Shown here piece by piece: positions 1 to 6,232 of a stretch of DNA of 7,993 nt. The translations under genes were made by a program, and so were the position numbers. The notes under the pieces were generated by a model. It was not told the DNA's origin. It made no database searches and was given only the letters and a program-made list of their open reading frames with translations. Where the stretch lies: NCBI GenBank assembly GCA_017411125.1, contig JAFPNP010000132.1, positions 1 through 7,993 on the forward strand, in the 5' to 3' direction. Source of the DNA: Kiritimatiellia bacterium (GTDB lineage: Bacteria > Verrucomicrobiota > Kiritimatiellia > RFP12 > UBA1067). The number at the start of each line of letters is the position of its first letter. Within the stretch, counting starts at the first letter, position 1.

Positions 1-228
1 CTGTTCAAGCGCACGGGCCAACTGGTCCGGGCATGACGTGCCGTTGCGACACTGGATGCCCTTGAGGGCGGAAATGACATCCGCTACCTTGCGCCCGACG
101 GCGAGTTTCGCCACGCCTTGCGTATTGCCCGGGCATCCGCCGACGAATTCGCATTTCGTCAGGATGCCGTCGGCGACTTCGTAGTTGATTGCGCGCGAGC
201 AGGTGCCGGTTGTTTTGTATGTGGTCAT
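1..228 (-). CDS. TSCPD-domain small protein (TIGR03905-like), 3' end cut by window
   Basis: The reading frame starts at ATG 228-226 and stays open to the left edge, giving 76 residues with the stop outside the window. The start is set by a strong Shine-Dalgarno sequence, AAGGAGAT, ending about five bases before the ATG. The protein begins MTTYKTTGTCSRAINYEV and contains GGCPGNTQG (residues 30-38) and the family signature GTSCPDQLARALE (63-75). Standalone proteins of this family are about 80-85 residues, so only a few residues should be missing. Cysteines lie at 10, 26, 32, 60 and 66; those at 10, 32, 60 and 66 sit in the conserved blocks and could bind a metal, which is inference. The same domain occurs at the C-terminus of some B12-dependent ribonucleotide reductases (NrdJ), but the function of standalone versions is not established. 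It lies 33 bases after mutL and is probably its cotranscribed last or near-last neighbour. Confidence 0.88.
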   Translation of the reverse strand, partial: MTTYKTTGTCSRAINYEVADGILTKCEFVGGCPGNTQGVAKLAVGRKVADVISALKGIQCRNGTSCPDQLARALEQ

Positions 229-261
229 TTGTATCTCCTTGGGTTTGCAGTCGGGGCAAAG

Positions 262-2019
262 TCATCGGTCGAACTTCCGCAGAAGTTCCGAGTTCGACGT
301 GAATATCATTATCGGGCGTCCGCGCGGGCAGACGTACGGCATGCGCGTGCGGGCGAGGTCTTCCACGAGGCGCGTGGCGGCTTCCGGGGAAAGCTGCAGG
401 GACGAGCGCGAATGCGCTCGCGCCACGCTTTGCGCCACAATCTCGTCGCGCCAGCGCGTGCCGCCGCGCCGCGCGCCGGCCTCGGATATGTCTGCGGCGA
501 TCGATGCGAGCAGTTCCGGAACATGGTCGCCGGCGAGAAGGGCGGGCACGGCGTCCACTTTCCACGTGTCGCGCCCGAACTCTTCGACGGCGAAGCCGAC
601 GGCTCGCAGCTCGTTCAGGAAATTCCTTATGCGGGATGATTCGGACGGCGGCAGCGTGACGGTCTCCGGAATGAGCAACGGCTGCGAGAGCGTTTCCTGC
701 GCGTCGATCAGCTTTTCGTATGCGATGCGTTCGCGGGCGGCGCGAGGGTTGAGGGTGACGAGTCCGGCGTCTGTTTCCAGAAGCACCCAGCCGGACGCAG
801 TCTGAGCGAGGAAGTTGAACCAGCGCCACGGTCCGGTTGCTGTTTGCAGCGGCGGGTCTTCGGTCGGCTGCGCAACGGCGGGAGGCGGTGGCGCGACGAG
901 GTCGTCGCTCTCTGCAGTGGAATGTGACGGAAATGACGGCTGGAACGGAACGGAGAAAGGTTCTGGCGGCGGCGTGTTGGGGACGACGCGCTCTGCCGTT
1001 TCCGGCGGCGGCGCATCAAGGACGACGCGCTCTCCCGATTCGGGCGCGAAGGCGGCGATTATTGCGTCGCGGACGTCCGCCGGACGGCGGAAGCGCACCT
1101 CGCGCTTCGCGGGGTGGACGTTTACGTCCACCTGTTCCGGCGGCAAGTCGATGAAAAGCACGAGCGCGGGACGCGCCTCGGCCCGCTGTCTAGGCCTGGC
1201 TTCGCGGAGCGCGTATGCAATCGCCGTGGAGGTAGCAGGGCGTCCGTTGACGAATACGAACTGGTCGCGCCGCAGGGAGGTGTCGCCGCCGGGGCGTTCG
1301 GCATAGCCGTGTACGCGCACGCCGTTGGCGTCCGATGCGACCGGCATGAGCGATTCCGCGAATGAGGCCCCGAATATGTCGCGCACGCGCTCTTCGAGCG
1401 TCGCGCCCGGCGGAAGGCGGTACGTTTCGCGTCCGTCGAGCGTAAGCGAGAAGCCGACGTCCGGATGGGCGAGTGCATGGACGGTGAACGTCGAACGCAC
1501 GTGTCCTTCTTCCGTTGCGAACGCCCGCAGGAACTTTCTCCTCGCCGGCACGTTGCAGAAAAGATCGCGCACTTCGACGCACGTGCCGGGCGGTGCGCCG
1601 CAGTCCTTCACTTCCGCAAGCACGCCCGCGTTCACGACGAGGCGCGTTCCTGCGTCGGCGTCCGCCCGCCGCGTGGTTAGCGTGAAACGCGAAACCGAGG
1701 CGATGGACGGCACGGCCTCGCCGCGGAAACCGAGCGTCGCGATGCGCTCGATGTCGTCCACGTCGCGTATTTTCGACGTGGCGTGGCGTTCGAGGCTGAG
1801 AAGGGCGTCCTCCCTGTTCATGCCGCAGCCGTTGTCGCGCACCGATACGAGCTTGCGCCCGCCGGCGGTTACGGTCACGTCTATGCGCGTGGCGCCTGCG
1901 TCGATCGCGTTTTCGAGCAGTTCCTTCAGCACGGAGGCCGGACGTTCCACGACTTCGCCGGCGGCGATTTTGTTCGCGACGTGGTTCGGCAGCAGCCGGA
2001 TGTGTCCGTCAGGCGGCAT
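262..2019 (-). CDS. mutL: DNA mismatch repair protein MutL, with degraded endonuclease site
   Basis: A 585-residue MutL, normal length, links MutS mismatch recognition to downstream repair. The N-terminal GHKL ATPase is complete: ELLENAIDAGA (33-43), DNGCGM (62-67), HATSKI (79-84), GFRGEAVPSIASV (98-110), VRDLFCNVPARRKFL (150-164), FVNGRPA (256-262) and VDVNVHPAKREVRF (297-310). A proline-rich linker spans about 325-395. The C-terminal dimerisation domain is recognisable (about 397-585) and holds QPLLIP (446-451), the sliding-clamp-binding motif. The endonuclease site is degraded: the DQHA..E....E motif reads NPRAARERIAYE (424-435), CPHGRP reads CPRGRP (564-569), and the ACR/SCK cysteine is Ala. 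Latent nicking activity is therefore doubtful. I chose the ATG at 2019, five bases after ftsZ stops and preceded by AGGAAG, because the frame's 23-residue extension to 2088 lies inside ftsZ and lacks family similarity. Confidence 0.96.
   Translation of the reverse strand: MPPDGHIRLLPNHVANKIAAGEVVERPASVLKELLENAIDAGATRIDVTVTAGGRKLVSVRDNGCGMNREDALLSLERHATSKIRDVDDIERIATLGFRGEAVPSIASVSRFTLTTRRADADAGTRLVVNAGVLAEVKDCGAPPGTCVEVRDLFCNVPARRKFLRAFATEEGHVRSTFTVHALAHPDVGFSLTLDGRETYRLPPGATLEERVRDIFGASFAESLMPVASDANGVRVHGYAERPGGDTSLRRDQFVFVNGRPATSTAIAYALREARPRQRAEARPALVLFIDLPPEQVDVNVHPAKREVRFRRPADVRDAIIAAFAPESGERVVLDAPPPETAERVVPNTPPPEPFSVPFQPSFPSHSTAESDDLVAPPPPAVAQPTEDPPLQTATGPWRWFNFLAQTASGWVLLETDAGLVTLNPRAARERIAYEKLIDAQETLSQPLLIPETVTLPPSESSRIRNFLNELRAVGFAVEEFGRDTWKVDAVPALLAGDHVPELLASIAADISEAGARRGGTRWRDEIVAQSVARAHSRSSLQLSPEAATRLVEDLARTRMPYVCPRGRPIMIFTSNSELLRKFDR
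955..1032 (-). repeat. 39-bp imperfect tandem repeat in the mutL linker
   Basis: Two adjacent 39-base units (994-1032 and 955-993) encode ERVVLDAPPPETA and ERVVPNTPPPEPF, residues 330-355 of MutL. On the plus strand both units end with the same 14 bases (GGACGACGCGCTCT) and share GGCGGCGGCG in the middle, with the rest diverged. The repeat keeps the reading frame and lies in the proline-rich linker between the ATPase and dimerisation domains, where length change is tolerated. It looks like an old local duplication. Confidence 0.75.
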
Positions 2020-2024
2020 TCTTC

Positions 2025-3137
2025 CTATCTGTCCAATGTGAGCTGGCGGCGGATGAAGGTCGGTATGTCGAGATCTTCGTCGTTCCACATGGTCGCGTCC
2101 GAATGGCGGAAGCGGTCGGTGCGGGCGAACGCCCTGCCGCCGTTCTGGCGCATCGCGGCCCGTCTTGGCGCGTCCGCAGGAGTTTTGCGCATGGCCGTGG
2201 CGCTTTCATTGAACACGAGCACGACCACGGTGAGGCGGCCGGAGAACGTTTCCTCGTCGTTCACGGTGCCGAGTTCTAGCGTCGCGCCCTGTCCGAACGC
2301 CGCCGAAAGACCGCTTGCCACGGCGCCTACCTCGGAAAGGCGCAGATCGTCGCCGGCCAGCACTCCGACGAGAAGCGTCCGCACGTGCGCGGAGTCCGCG
2401 TCGCGTTTGAGGAAGGGGTTTTCGGAAAGCGCGGCGAGCACGGCGCCAGCCCTGTCCGGCCCCTGCGCCGTGGCAGTGGCGAACTGCGCGCGGCCGCATC
2501 CGGAGAGGATGTTGCGCAGACGTTCGGGATCGAACATTATGTAGCCTGGCTTTTCAAGGACGCGCCAGAGGAGCGTTACGCCGAGCGACATCGTGTCTAC
2601 GCTTCGGGAGAGGGCGTCGCGCATGTTGTCGGTGCCGGCGCCGGCGACAAGTTCGTCAAGCGGCAGGAACACGGATACGTCCGCATGCTGCTCGATGGAC
2701 CCGATCGACGCGCGCGCCAGATGGCTGCGCCGTGCGCCTTCGAAGGCGAACGGCAGGGTGGCAAACACTATGGTCGCGATGCCAAGCGTGTGGAGGTGTT
2801 TCAGTATCTCTCCCGTGGCGCCGCCTCCCGTGCCGCCGCCAAGAGCGGTGACGATCACGACGGTGCGGACGCCTTCGAGAGCGGAGTCGAGCAAGGACGG
2901 GGTGTCTTGGAACGCCGCGCGCGCGGAGGCGGGTTGGCCGCCCGTTCCGCGTCCGGCGAGGCGGTTGCCGCCGAGCAGGAGGAACAGGATGTCGCCCACG
3001 GCGCCGGACTGCGCGTCGGTGTCTATCGCCATGGCGCGGATGCCGGGCCCGTAAGAGCGGAGGACGCCGCGGACCATTGCGGCGCCTGCGCCGCCGACGC
3101 CAAGCAGCAGGATGGGCGAGGGTTGCGAGTTCATCAT
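2025..3137 (-). CDS. ftsZ: Divergent cell division protein FtsZ
   Basis: A 370-residue tubulin-family GTPase expected to form the cytokinetic ring. Recognisable blocks are GVGGAGAAMV (13-22, T1 loop), AIDTDAQ (37-43), GGGTGGGATGE (100-110, the phosphate-binding tubulin signature), LPFAFEGARR (128-137) and EKPGYIMFDPERLRNIL (195-211, T7 region). A short basic linker (about 310-350) leads to a textbook FtsZ C-terminal peptide, DEDLDIPTFIRRQ (353-365), which binds FtsA. Aligned without gaps to E. coli FtsZ around T7, the catalytic N-x-D-x-x-D reads M-F-D-P-E-R, so one of two acidic residues remains. Several guanine-pocket residues also differ. It follows ftsA with an ATGA overlap. The start at 3137 has GGAGG nine bases upstream; a second ATG follows at 3134. 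It is probably the main FtsZ, judging by dcw position, but a paralogue is possible. Confidence 0.93.
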   Translation of the reverse strand: MMNSQPSPILLLGVGGAGAAMVRGVLRSYGPGIRAMAIDTDAQSGAVGDILFLLLGGNRLAGRGTGGQPASARAAFQDTPSLLDSALEGVRTVVIVTALGGGTGGGATGEILKHLHTLGIATIVFATLPFAFEGARRSHLARASIGSIEQHADVSVFLPLDELVAGAGTDNMRDALSRSVDTMSLGVTLLWRVLEKPGYIMFDPERLRNILSGCGRAQFATATAQGPDRAGAVLAALSENPFLKRDADSAHVRTLLVGVLAGDDLRLSEVGAVASGLSAAFGQGATLELGTVNDEETFSGRLTVVVLVFNESATAMRKTPADAPRRAAMRQNGGRAFARTDRFRHSDATMWNDEDLDIPTFIRRQLTLDR

Positions 3138-4339
3138 CTCCTGTTTCCTCCGAATATGCTGCGGAAGGCGTCCATGAAGGAACGGTTCGGCGTTTCCGTC
3201 GGCAGAGTCTGGATCAGCGTCCCGACGATGGTGGCGAGCGCGGCGGGGTTGCGCTCCTGTTCGAGGCCGGTGACCTCCGGCACGATTTTTCCTATCGTGA
3301 CGGCGCGTCCGAACACGTTGGACGCCAGCGGCACGATGTTCTTCATGGCCGCGCCACCACCCGTCAGGAACACTCCCGCGTTCAGTCTGTGCAGCAGGTT
3401 CGCCTCGTCGAGCTTCGCGCGGATGATGGTGAAGAGTTCGCCGAGGCGGGCGTTTACAACGGTGTTGAGCGCGCTGAGAGAGATGGACGCGTCGTTGAAG
3501 CCGGGCGTCGAAGCCGGAAGAGGGATGCGCACGCCGGAGTCGTCCGGCCCGATTACGGCGGACGCGGATTCGGTCTTGAGCCTTTCTGCCTGCGCGAGCG
3601 AGATGGAGAAGGCGTAGCGGATGTCTTCGGTGACGTGGTCGCCGCCCACGCCTATGACGTCGGCGTAGAGAAGCCGCCCGTCCACCCATGCCGTGAAGTT
3701 CGTAGATCCGCCGCCGAGGTCTATGACGAGCGCTCCGTCGCGCTTGTGCTGCGGCGTCAGCACGGCGGTGGCGGCGGCGGTGCCGGCGTAGCAGACGTCG
3801 AGAATCTCCAGCTTCGCCGCGTCCGCCGCGTTCCTTGCGTCCGCGATGCGCTGTTCCGACCCGTGGATGCAAAGCGTCTGGAGTTTTAGAAGATGACCGT
3901 TCATGCCCTTAGGGGAGGTGACGTTGTCGATGTCGTCGAGGCCGTAGCCGATGCGGGCGATTTCCAGCGCCTGGCGTCCGGGCGGGAGCGTGACGTCGTA
4001 CATGCGTTCGCCGATTTCCTCTATCTCGTCGTCGCCCACAGTCCCCCGCGGTACTTGCACCTGCACCGAGAAGTGGTCCGTGCGGATCTGCGGGCCAGAA
4101 ACCACCAGATAGGCCTGCGCCACGGCGTAGTCGAACTGGCTGACGAGTTTTTTCTGCACGGCTGCCACGGAGAATCTGGCCTGCGACACGTCCACGATCT
4201 GGCTCTTGCGGACGCCGGAGGACGGAATGCTGTCGTATGCCGCGACGCGGAGGCGTCCGTCGCCCAGCGGTTCGCCTATTGCTATGATCGTGCGCGTGGT
4301 GCCGATTTCAAGTGCGGCGATCGGATCGGATGGGTTCAT
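3134..4339 (-). CDS. ftsA: Cell division protein FtsA
   Basis: A 401-residue actin-like ATPase that tethers FtsZ filaments to the inner membrane and recruits later divisome proteins. The phosphate-1 motif is ALEIGTTRTIIAIGE (9-23), phosphate-2 is VIDLGGGSTNFTAWVDG (205-221), and the adenosine motif is VFLTGGGAAMKNI (323-335). The FtsA-specific 1C subdomain fits residues about 83-160. The C-terminus NRSFMDAFRSIFGGNRR (385-401) is an amphipathic, basic helix, as expected for the membrane-targeting sequence. The phosphate-1 motif has Glu11 where E. coli FtsA and actin have Asp, plus Thr and Arg where Ser and Lys are common. The ATG at 4339 is preceded by AAAGGA at about five bases, 19 bases after ftsQ stops. 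The gene ends in a TGA that overlaps the ftsZ start. Length and motif order are normal. Confidence 0.96.
   Translation of the reverse strand: MNPSDPIAALEIGTTRTIIAIGEPLGDGRLRVAAYDSIPSSGVRKSQIVDVSQARFSVAAVQKKLVSQFDYAVAQAYLVVSGPQIRTDHFSVQVQVPRGTVGDDEIEEIGERMYDVTLPPGRQALEIARIGYGLDDIDNVTSPKGMNGHLLKLQTLCIHGSEQRIADARNAADAAKLEILDVCYAGTAAATAVLTPQHKRDGALVIDLGGGSTNFTAWVDGRLLYADVIGVGGDHVTEDIRYAFSISLAQAERLKTESASAVIGPDDSGVRIPLPASTPGFNDASISLSALNTVVNARLGELFTIIRAKLDEANLLHRLNAGVFLTGGGAAMKNIVPLASNVFGRAVTIGKIVPEVTGLEQERNPAALATIVGTLIQTLPTETPNRSFMDAFRSIFGGNRR
3147..3151 (-). promoter_or_regulatory. Shine-Dalgarno site of ftsZ inside the ftsA 3' end
   Basis: GGAGG lies nine bases before the first ATG of ftsZ (3137-3135) and twelve before the second (3134-3132). 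It also encodes the GlyGly near the C-terminus of FtsA. The spacing favours the first ATG, which gives a four-base ATGA overlap with the FtsA stop and so likely translational coupling of the two ring proteins. Confidence 0.65.
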
Positions 4340-4358
4340 TCGGTTCCTTTCTCGGTGT

Positions 4359-5222
4359 TCACGGTCTGGCGGCCCGCGCGGGATCCGTTGCGTAGATGCG
4401 TCCGCCCGGGCCGAAGTCCGTCGCGATCCAGCGCGTCGTGCGCGGCGTGAGGCGCGCGGCCATGGCTTTCGCGAGGTGCGAGAGCTGTCGACGGAGGCTT
4501 GTGCGCGAACGCTCGGTGTCCGCGTCCATGCAGTCCCAGGCGATTTGCGCCGTGGAATAGTCGCCGAACGTGACGAGCAGATAGTCTTTGCTCGCGGTGT
4601 CCACTTCGAGCACGCGCATTTCGGAGAGATCGGGGTCGCTCGACGCGGATGCGAGGAACTTGACGAGCCGCAGGGCGGCGGCGGCGTTGCCCGCTAGACG
4701 GTCGCCCGGCGCGGCGGCGCGCGCGGATCCGGTTTCGCGAATGATCGGAAGCTGGCCGCAGTTGAAATATCGGAACACAACGCCGTCGAAGTCCGCCACG
4801 CGCCCGGAGTCCGCCTTGCTCTTCGGCGCGGCGATGCGCACTGCCGGTTCGCGCTCTTCCACCTCCACCGTCACGCGGCGCGGCAGCCGCCGCTCGACCT
4901 TGAGGTTCCGTATGTTCGGGATGCTCTTCATCAGGCTGGCTCGCCGTTCGGCGTACGGGATTTCCGCGAGGTTCGCGCCGTTGGTCAGACCGAACTGGAG
5001 CGTGATGACGTCAGGATGCACGATCTTTCCCGAAGACGTGACGACCACGTCGATGCGCGAGTTGCGCACGGCGAATTGCTCGCGCCATATGTCGCGGAGG
5101 GCGTCGACGCCTATCGCGACGCCGGCGCAGACGAGACCGCCGACAGCCAGCAGGGCGAGCGCGAAGGAGATCAGCCTCTTTGCGGCGGACGAGCGTTTTA
5201 CGTTTTTGTTCCTCTTAATCAT
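4359..5222 (-). CDS. ftsQ: Cell division protein FtsQ (POTRA-domain membrane protein)
   Basis: A 287-residue bitopic inner-membrane protein. A short basic cytoplasmic tail (1-16, KRNKNVKRSSAAKR) leads to one membrane segment at about 17-39 (LISFALALLAVGGLVCAGVAIGV). The periplasmic part has a POTRA-like region at about 53-130, including IPNIRNLKVERRLPRRVTVEVEEREPAVRI, which is the most family-like stretch. The FtsQ beta domain follows, starting around VADFDGVVF (142-150). In the divisome FtsQ bridges early cytoplasmic proteins and the FtsL/FtsB/FtsW/FtsI synthesis machinery. Overall similarity is weak, as is usual for this fast-evolving family, so the assignment rests on topology, the POTRA/FtsQ motifs and its place between ddl and ftsA. 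The ATG lies within the end of ddl (ATGATTAA overlap) with only a weak CAGG upstream, suggesting reinitiation after ddl translation. Confidence 0.9.
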   Translation of the reverse strand: MIKRNKNVKRSSAAKRLISFALALLAVGGLVCAGVAIGVDALRDIWREQFAVRNSRIDVVVTSSGKIVHPDVITLQFGLTNGANLAEIPYAERRASLMKSIPNIRNLKVERRLPRRVTVEVEEREPAVRIAAPKSKADSGRVADFDGVVFRYFNCGQLPIIRETGSARAAAPGDRLAGNAAAALRLVKFLASASSDPDLSEMRVLEVDTASKDYLLVTFGDYSTAQIAWDCMDADTERSRTSLRRQLSHLAKAMAARLTPRTTRWIATDFGPGGRIYATDPARAARP

Positions 5223-6123
5223 GCGTGGCTGCCTGAAGTATCGCGTCGCAGAGCGCAGCGAAGTCCATGCCGGCTTTTGCGGCGGCTTTCGGAACGAGCG
5301 AGTGGCCGGTCATGCCGGGAGACGTGTTCAATTCCAGCACGCACATCCGGCCGTCCGGCGCCACGCGGAAGTCTACCCGCGCAACGCCTCGGCATTCGGC
5401 GGCGTCGAACGCCGCCAGCGCTATGCGCTGCATCTCTGGCACGAACGGGTCGTCGGGAAAGGTGTAGCGCGTCTCGTCCGAATTGTATTTCGCGTCGAAT
5501 CCGTACCATCCGCCGGGGGCGCTGATTTCGACGGCGGGGAGCGCGTTGCGCCCCACGATCCCGACTGTCGCTTCGCGCCCGGAGATGTATTCCTCCACCA
5601 GCGCTTCGCCGTCGCCGCCGAACTTTTCGCGGTCGATGCGTCTAGCTTCGGCGACGGCGTGCGCAAAGTCCGCCTCGTTCTTCACGAGGTATACGCCCAC
5701 GCTCGATCCGTCGCGCGGCGCTTTCACCACGCAAGGATAGCCACAGGGAGGCGCGGGCGTCGTGGCGGACGTGGCGACGGACCAAGCGGCAACGGGGACG
5801 CCTGCGGCGGCAAGGGCTTTCTTGGTTGCGATTTTGTCCATGCAGATGTGGCTTGCGGCGGCGCCGGGCCCGGTGTACGGGATCCCGCGCGCGTCGAGCG
5901 CGGCCTGCACCCCGCCGTTCTCGCCCCAGCCGCCGTGCAGCGCGATGTAGCAGGCGTCCACGCCGGCGGGAAGGGCGTCGAGGTTGTCGGCGTCAAGCCG
6001 CACGGGAAGCACTTCGTACTTCCTCCCCAGCGACGCCAGGGCTTTGGCGACGTTCTCCCCGGACGTAATCGATACGTCGCGTTCGTTCGACGTCCCGCCC
6101 ATCAATACGCAGATTCTTTTCAT
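5215..6123 (-). CDS. ddl: D-alanine--D-alanine ligase
   Basis: A 302-residue ATP-grasp ligase that joins two D-alanines for the peptidoglycan pentapeptide in the cytoplasm. Motifs in order are GGTSNERDVS (9-18, catalytic Glu14), ALHGGWGENGG (61-71), MDK (95-97), VVKAPRDGSSVGV (132-144, Ser140), EALVEEYISGRE (173-184), FDAKYNSDETRY (209-220, Tyr213), RVDF with metal ligand Asp251, and ELNTSPGMTGHSLVP (264-278, Glu264 and Asn266). The E. coli DdlB triad Glu15/Ser150/Tyr216 maps onto Glu14/Ser140/Tyr213. Keeping Tyr, not Phe, argues for D-Ala-D-Ala over D-Ala-D-lactate. The usual GEDG reads GENG. I use ATG 6123 because MKRICVLMGG is the family-typical N-terminus; an in-frame GTG at 6135 would add four residues. 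It appears to be the first gene after the promoter at about 6165. Confidence 0.96.
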   Translation of the reverse strand: MKRICVLMGGTSNERDVSITSGENVAKALASLGRKYEVLPVRLDADNLDALPAGVDACYIALHGGWGENGGVQAALDARGIPYTGPGAAASHICMDKIATKKALAAAGVPVAAWSVATSATTPAPPCGYPCVVKAPRDGSSVGVYLVKNEADFAHAVAEARRIDREKFGGDGEALVEEYISGREATVGIVGRNALPAVEISAPGGWYGFDAKYNSDETRYTFPDDPFVPEMQRIALAAFDAAECRGVARVDFRVAPDGRMCVLELNTSPGMTGHSLVPKAAAKAGMDFAALCDAILQAATHD

Positions 6124-6164
6124 TTCCTCTTGCACGCTCCTGTAGCCTTTTTCAAGGCGTCGTT

Positions 6165-6172
6165 ATTATACC
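6165..6172 (-). promoter_or_regulatory. Extended -10 promoter for the ddl-fts-mutL operon
   Basis: Reading the minus strand, the sequence is TGGTATAAT (6173-6165): a perfect TATAAT box at 6170-6165 with an extended -10 TGn immediately upstream. The start of transcription would fall near 6158, giving a leader of about 35 bases to the ddl ATG. No good TTGACA is visible at 16-18 bases upstream, which fits an extended -10 promoter. It is the only strong sigma-70-like box I see in the htpG-ddl gap, which is also locally A+T-rich against a G+C-rich background. Confidence 0.65.
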
Positions 6173-6208
6173 ACATTTTGCGCTTTGGTTTGCGAGGACG
6201 GCGGGTGG

Positions 6209-6231
6209 ACGGCCGGGACGCAGCCCGGCGT
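6209..6231 (-). terminator. Hairpin just after htpG, possible weak terminator
   Basis: On the minus strand ACGCCGGG-CTGCGT-CCCGGCCGT can form a G+C-rich stem of eight pairs with one bulged C and a six-base loop. It starts two bases after the htpG stop codon. No run of U follows (CCACCCGCCG comes next), so it is not a classical intrinsic terminator. It could stabilise the htpG 3' end or slow polymerase. The position supports a role at the end of htpG; the mechanism is uncertain. Confidence 0.35.
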
Positions 6232-6232
6232 A

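Noticed and set aside
5..829. Minus-strand open frame (274 codons) across the mutL 3' end and the TSCPD gene
   Set aside because: It is in a different frame from both real genes, is Arg-rich, and resembles no family; mutL and the TSCPD protein explain the region.
2020..2088. Longer MutL starting at 2088
   Set aside because: The extra 23 residues overlap ftsZ and are unlike MutL N-termini; MPPDGHIRLLPNHVANKIAAGEV is where family similarity begins.
2385..3617. Plus-strand open frame (410 codons) antisense to ftsZ and ftsA
   Set aside because: Low-complexity composition, no recognisable domain, and fully opposite two real genes.
3138..3872. Upstream extension of the ftsZ frame by 245 codons, suggesting a 615-residue fusion
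   Set aside because: The extension is the out-of-frame shadow of ftsA, very rich in Arg, and the FtsZ fold begins at MMNSQPSPILLLGVGG next to a good ribosome binding site.
5473..5508. Possible D-Ala-D-lactate (vancomycin-resistance type) ligase
   Set aside because: The residue equivalent to E. coli Tyr216 is Tyr213 in DAKYNSDET, not the Phe or His seen in depsipeptide ligases, and the gene sits in a division cluster with no van genes.
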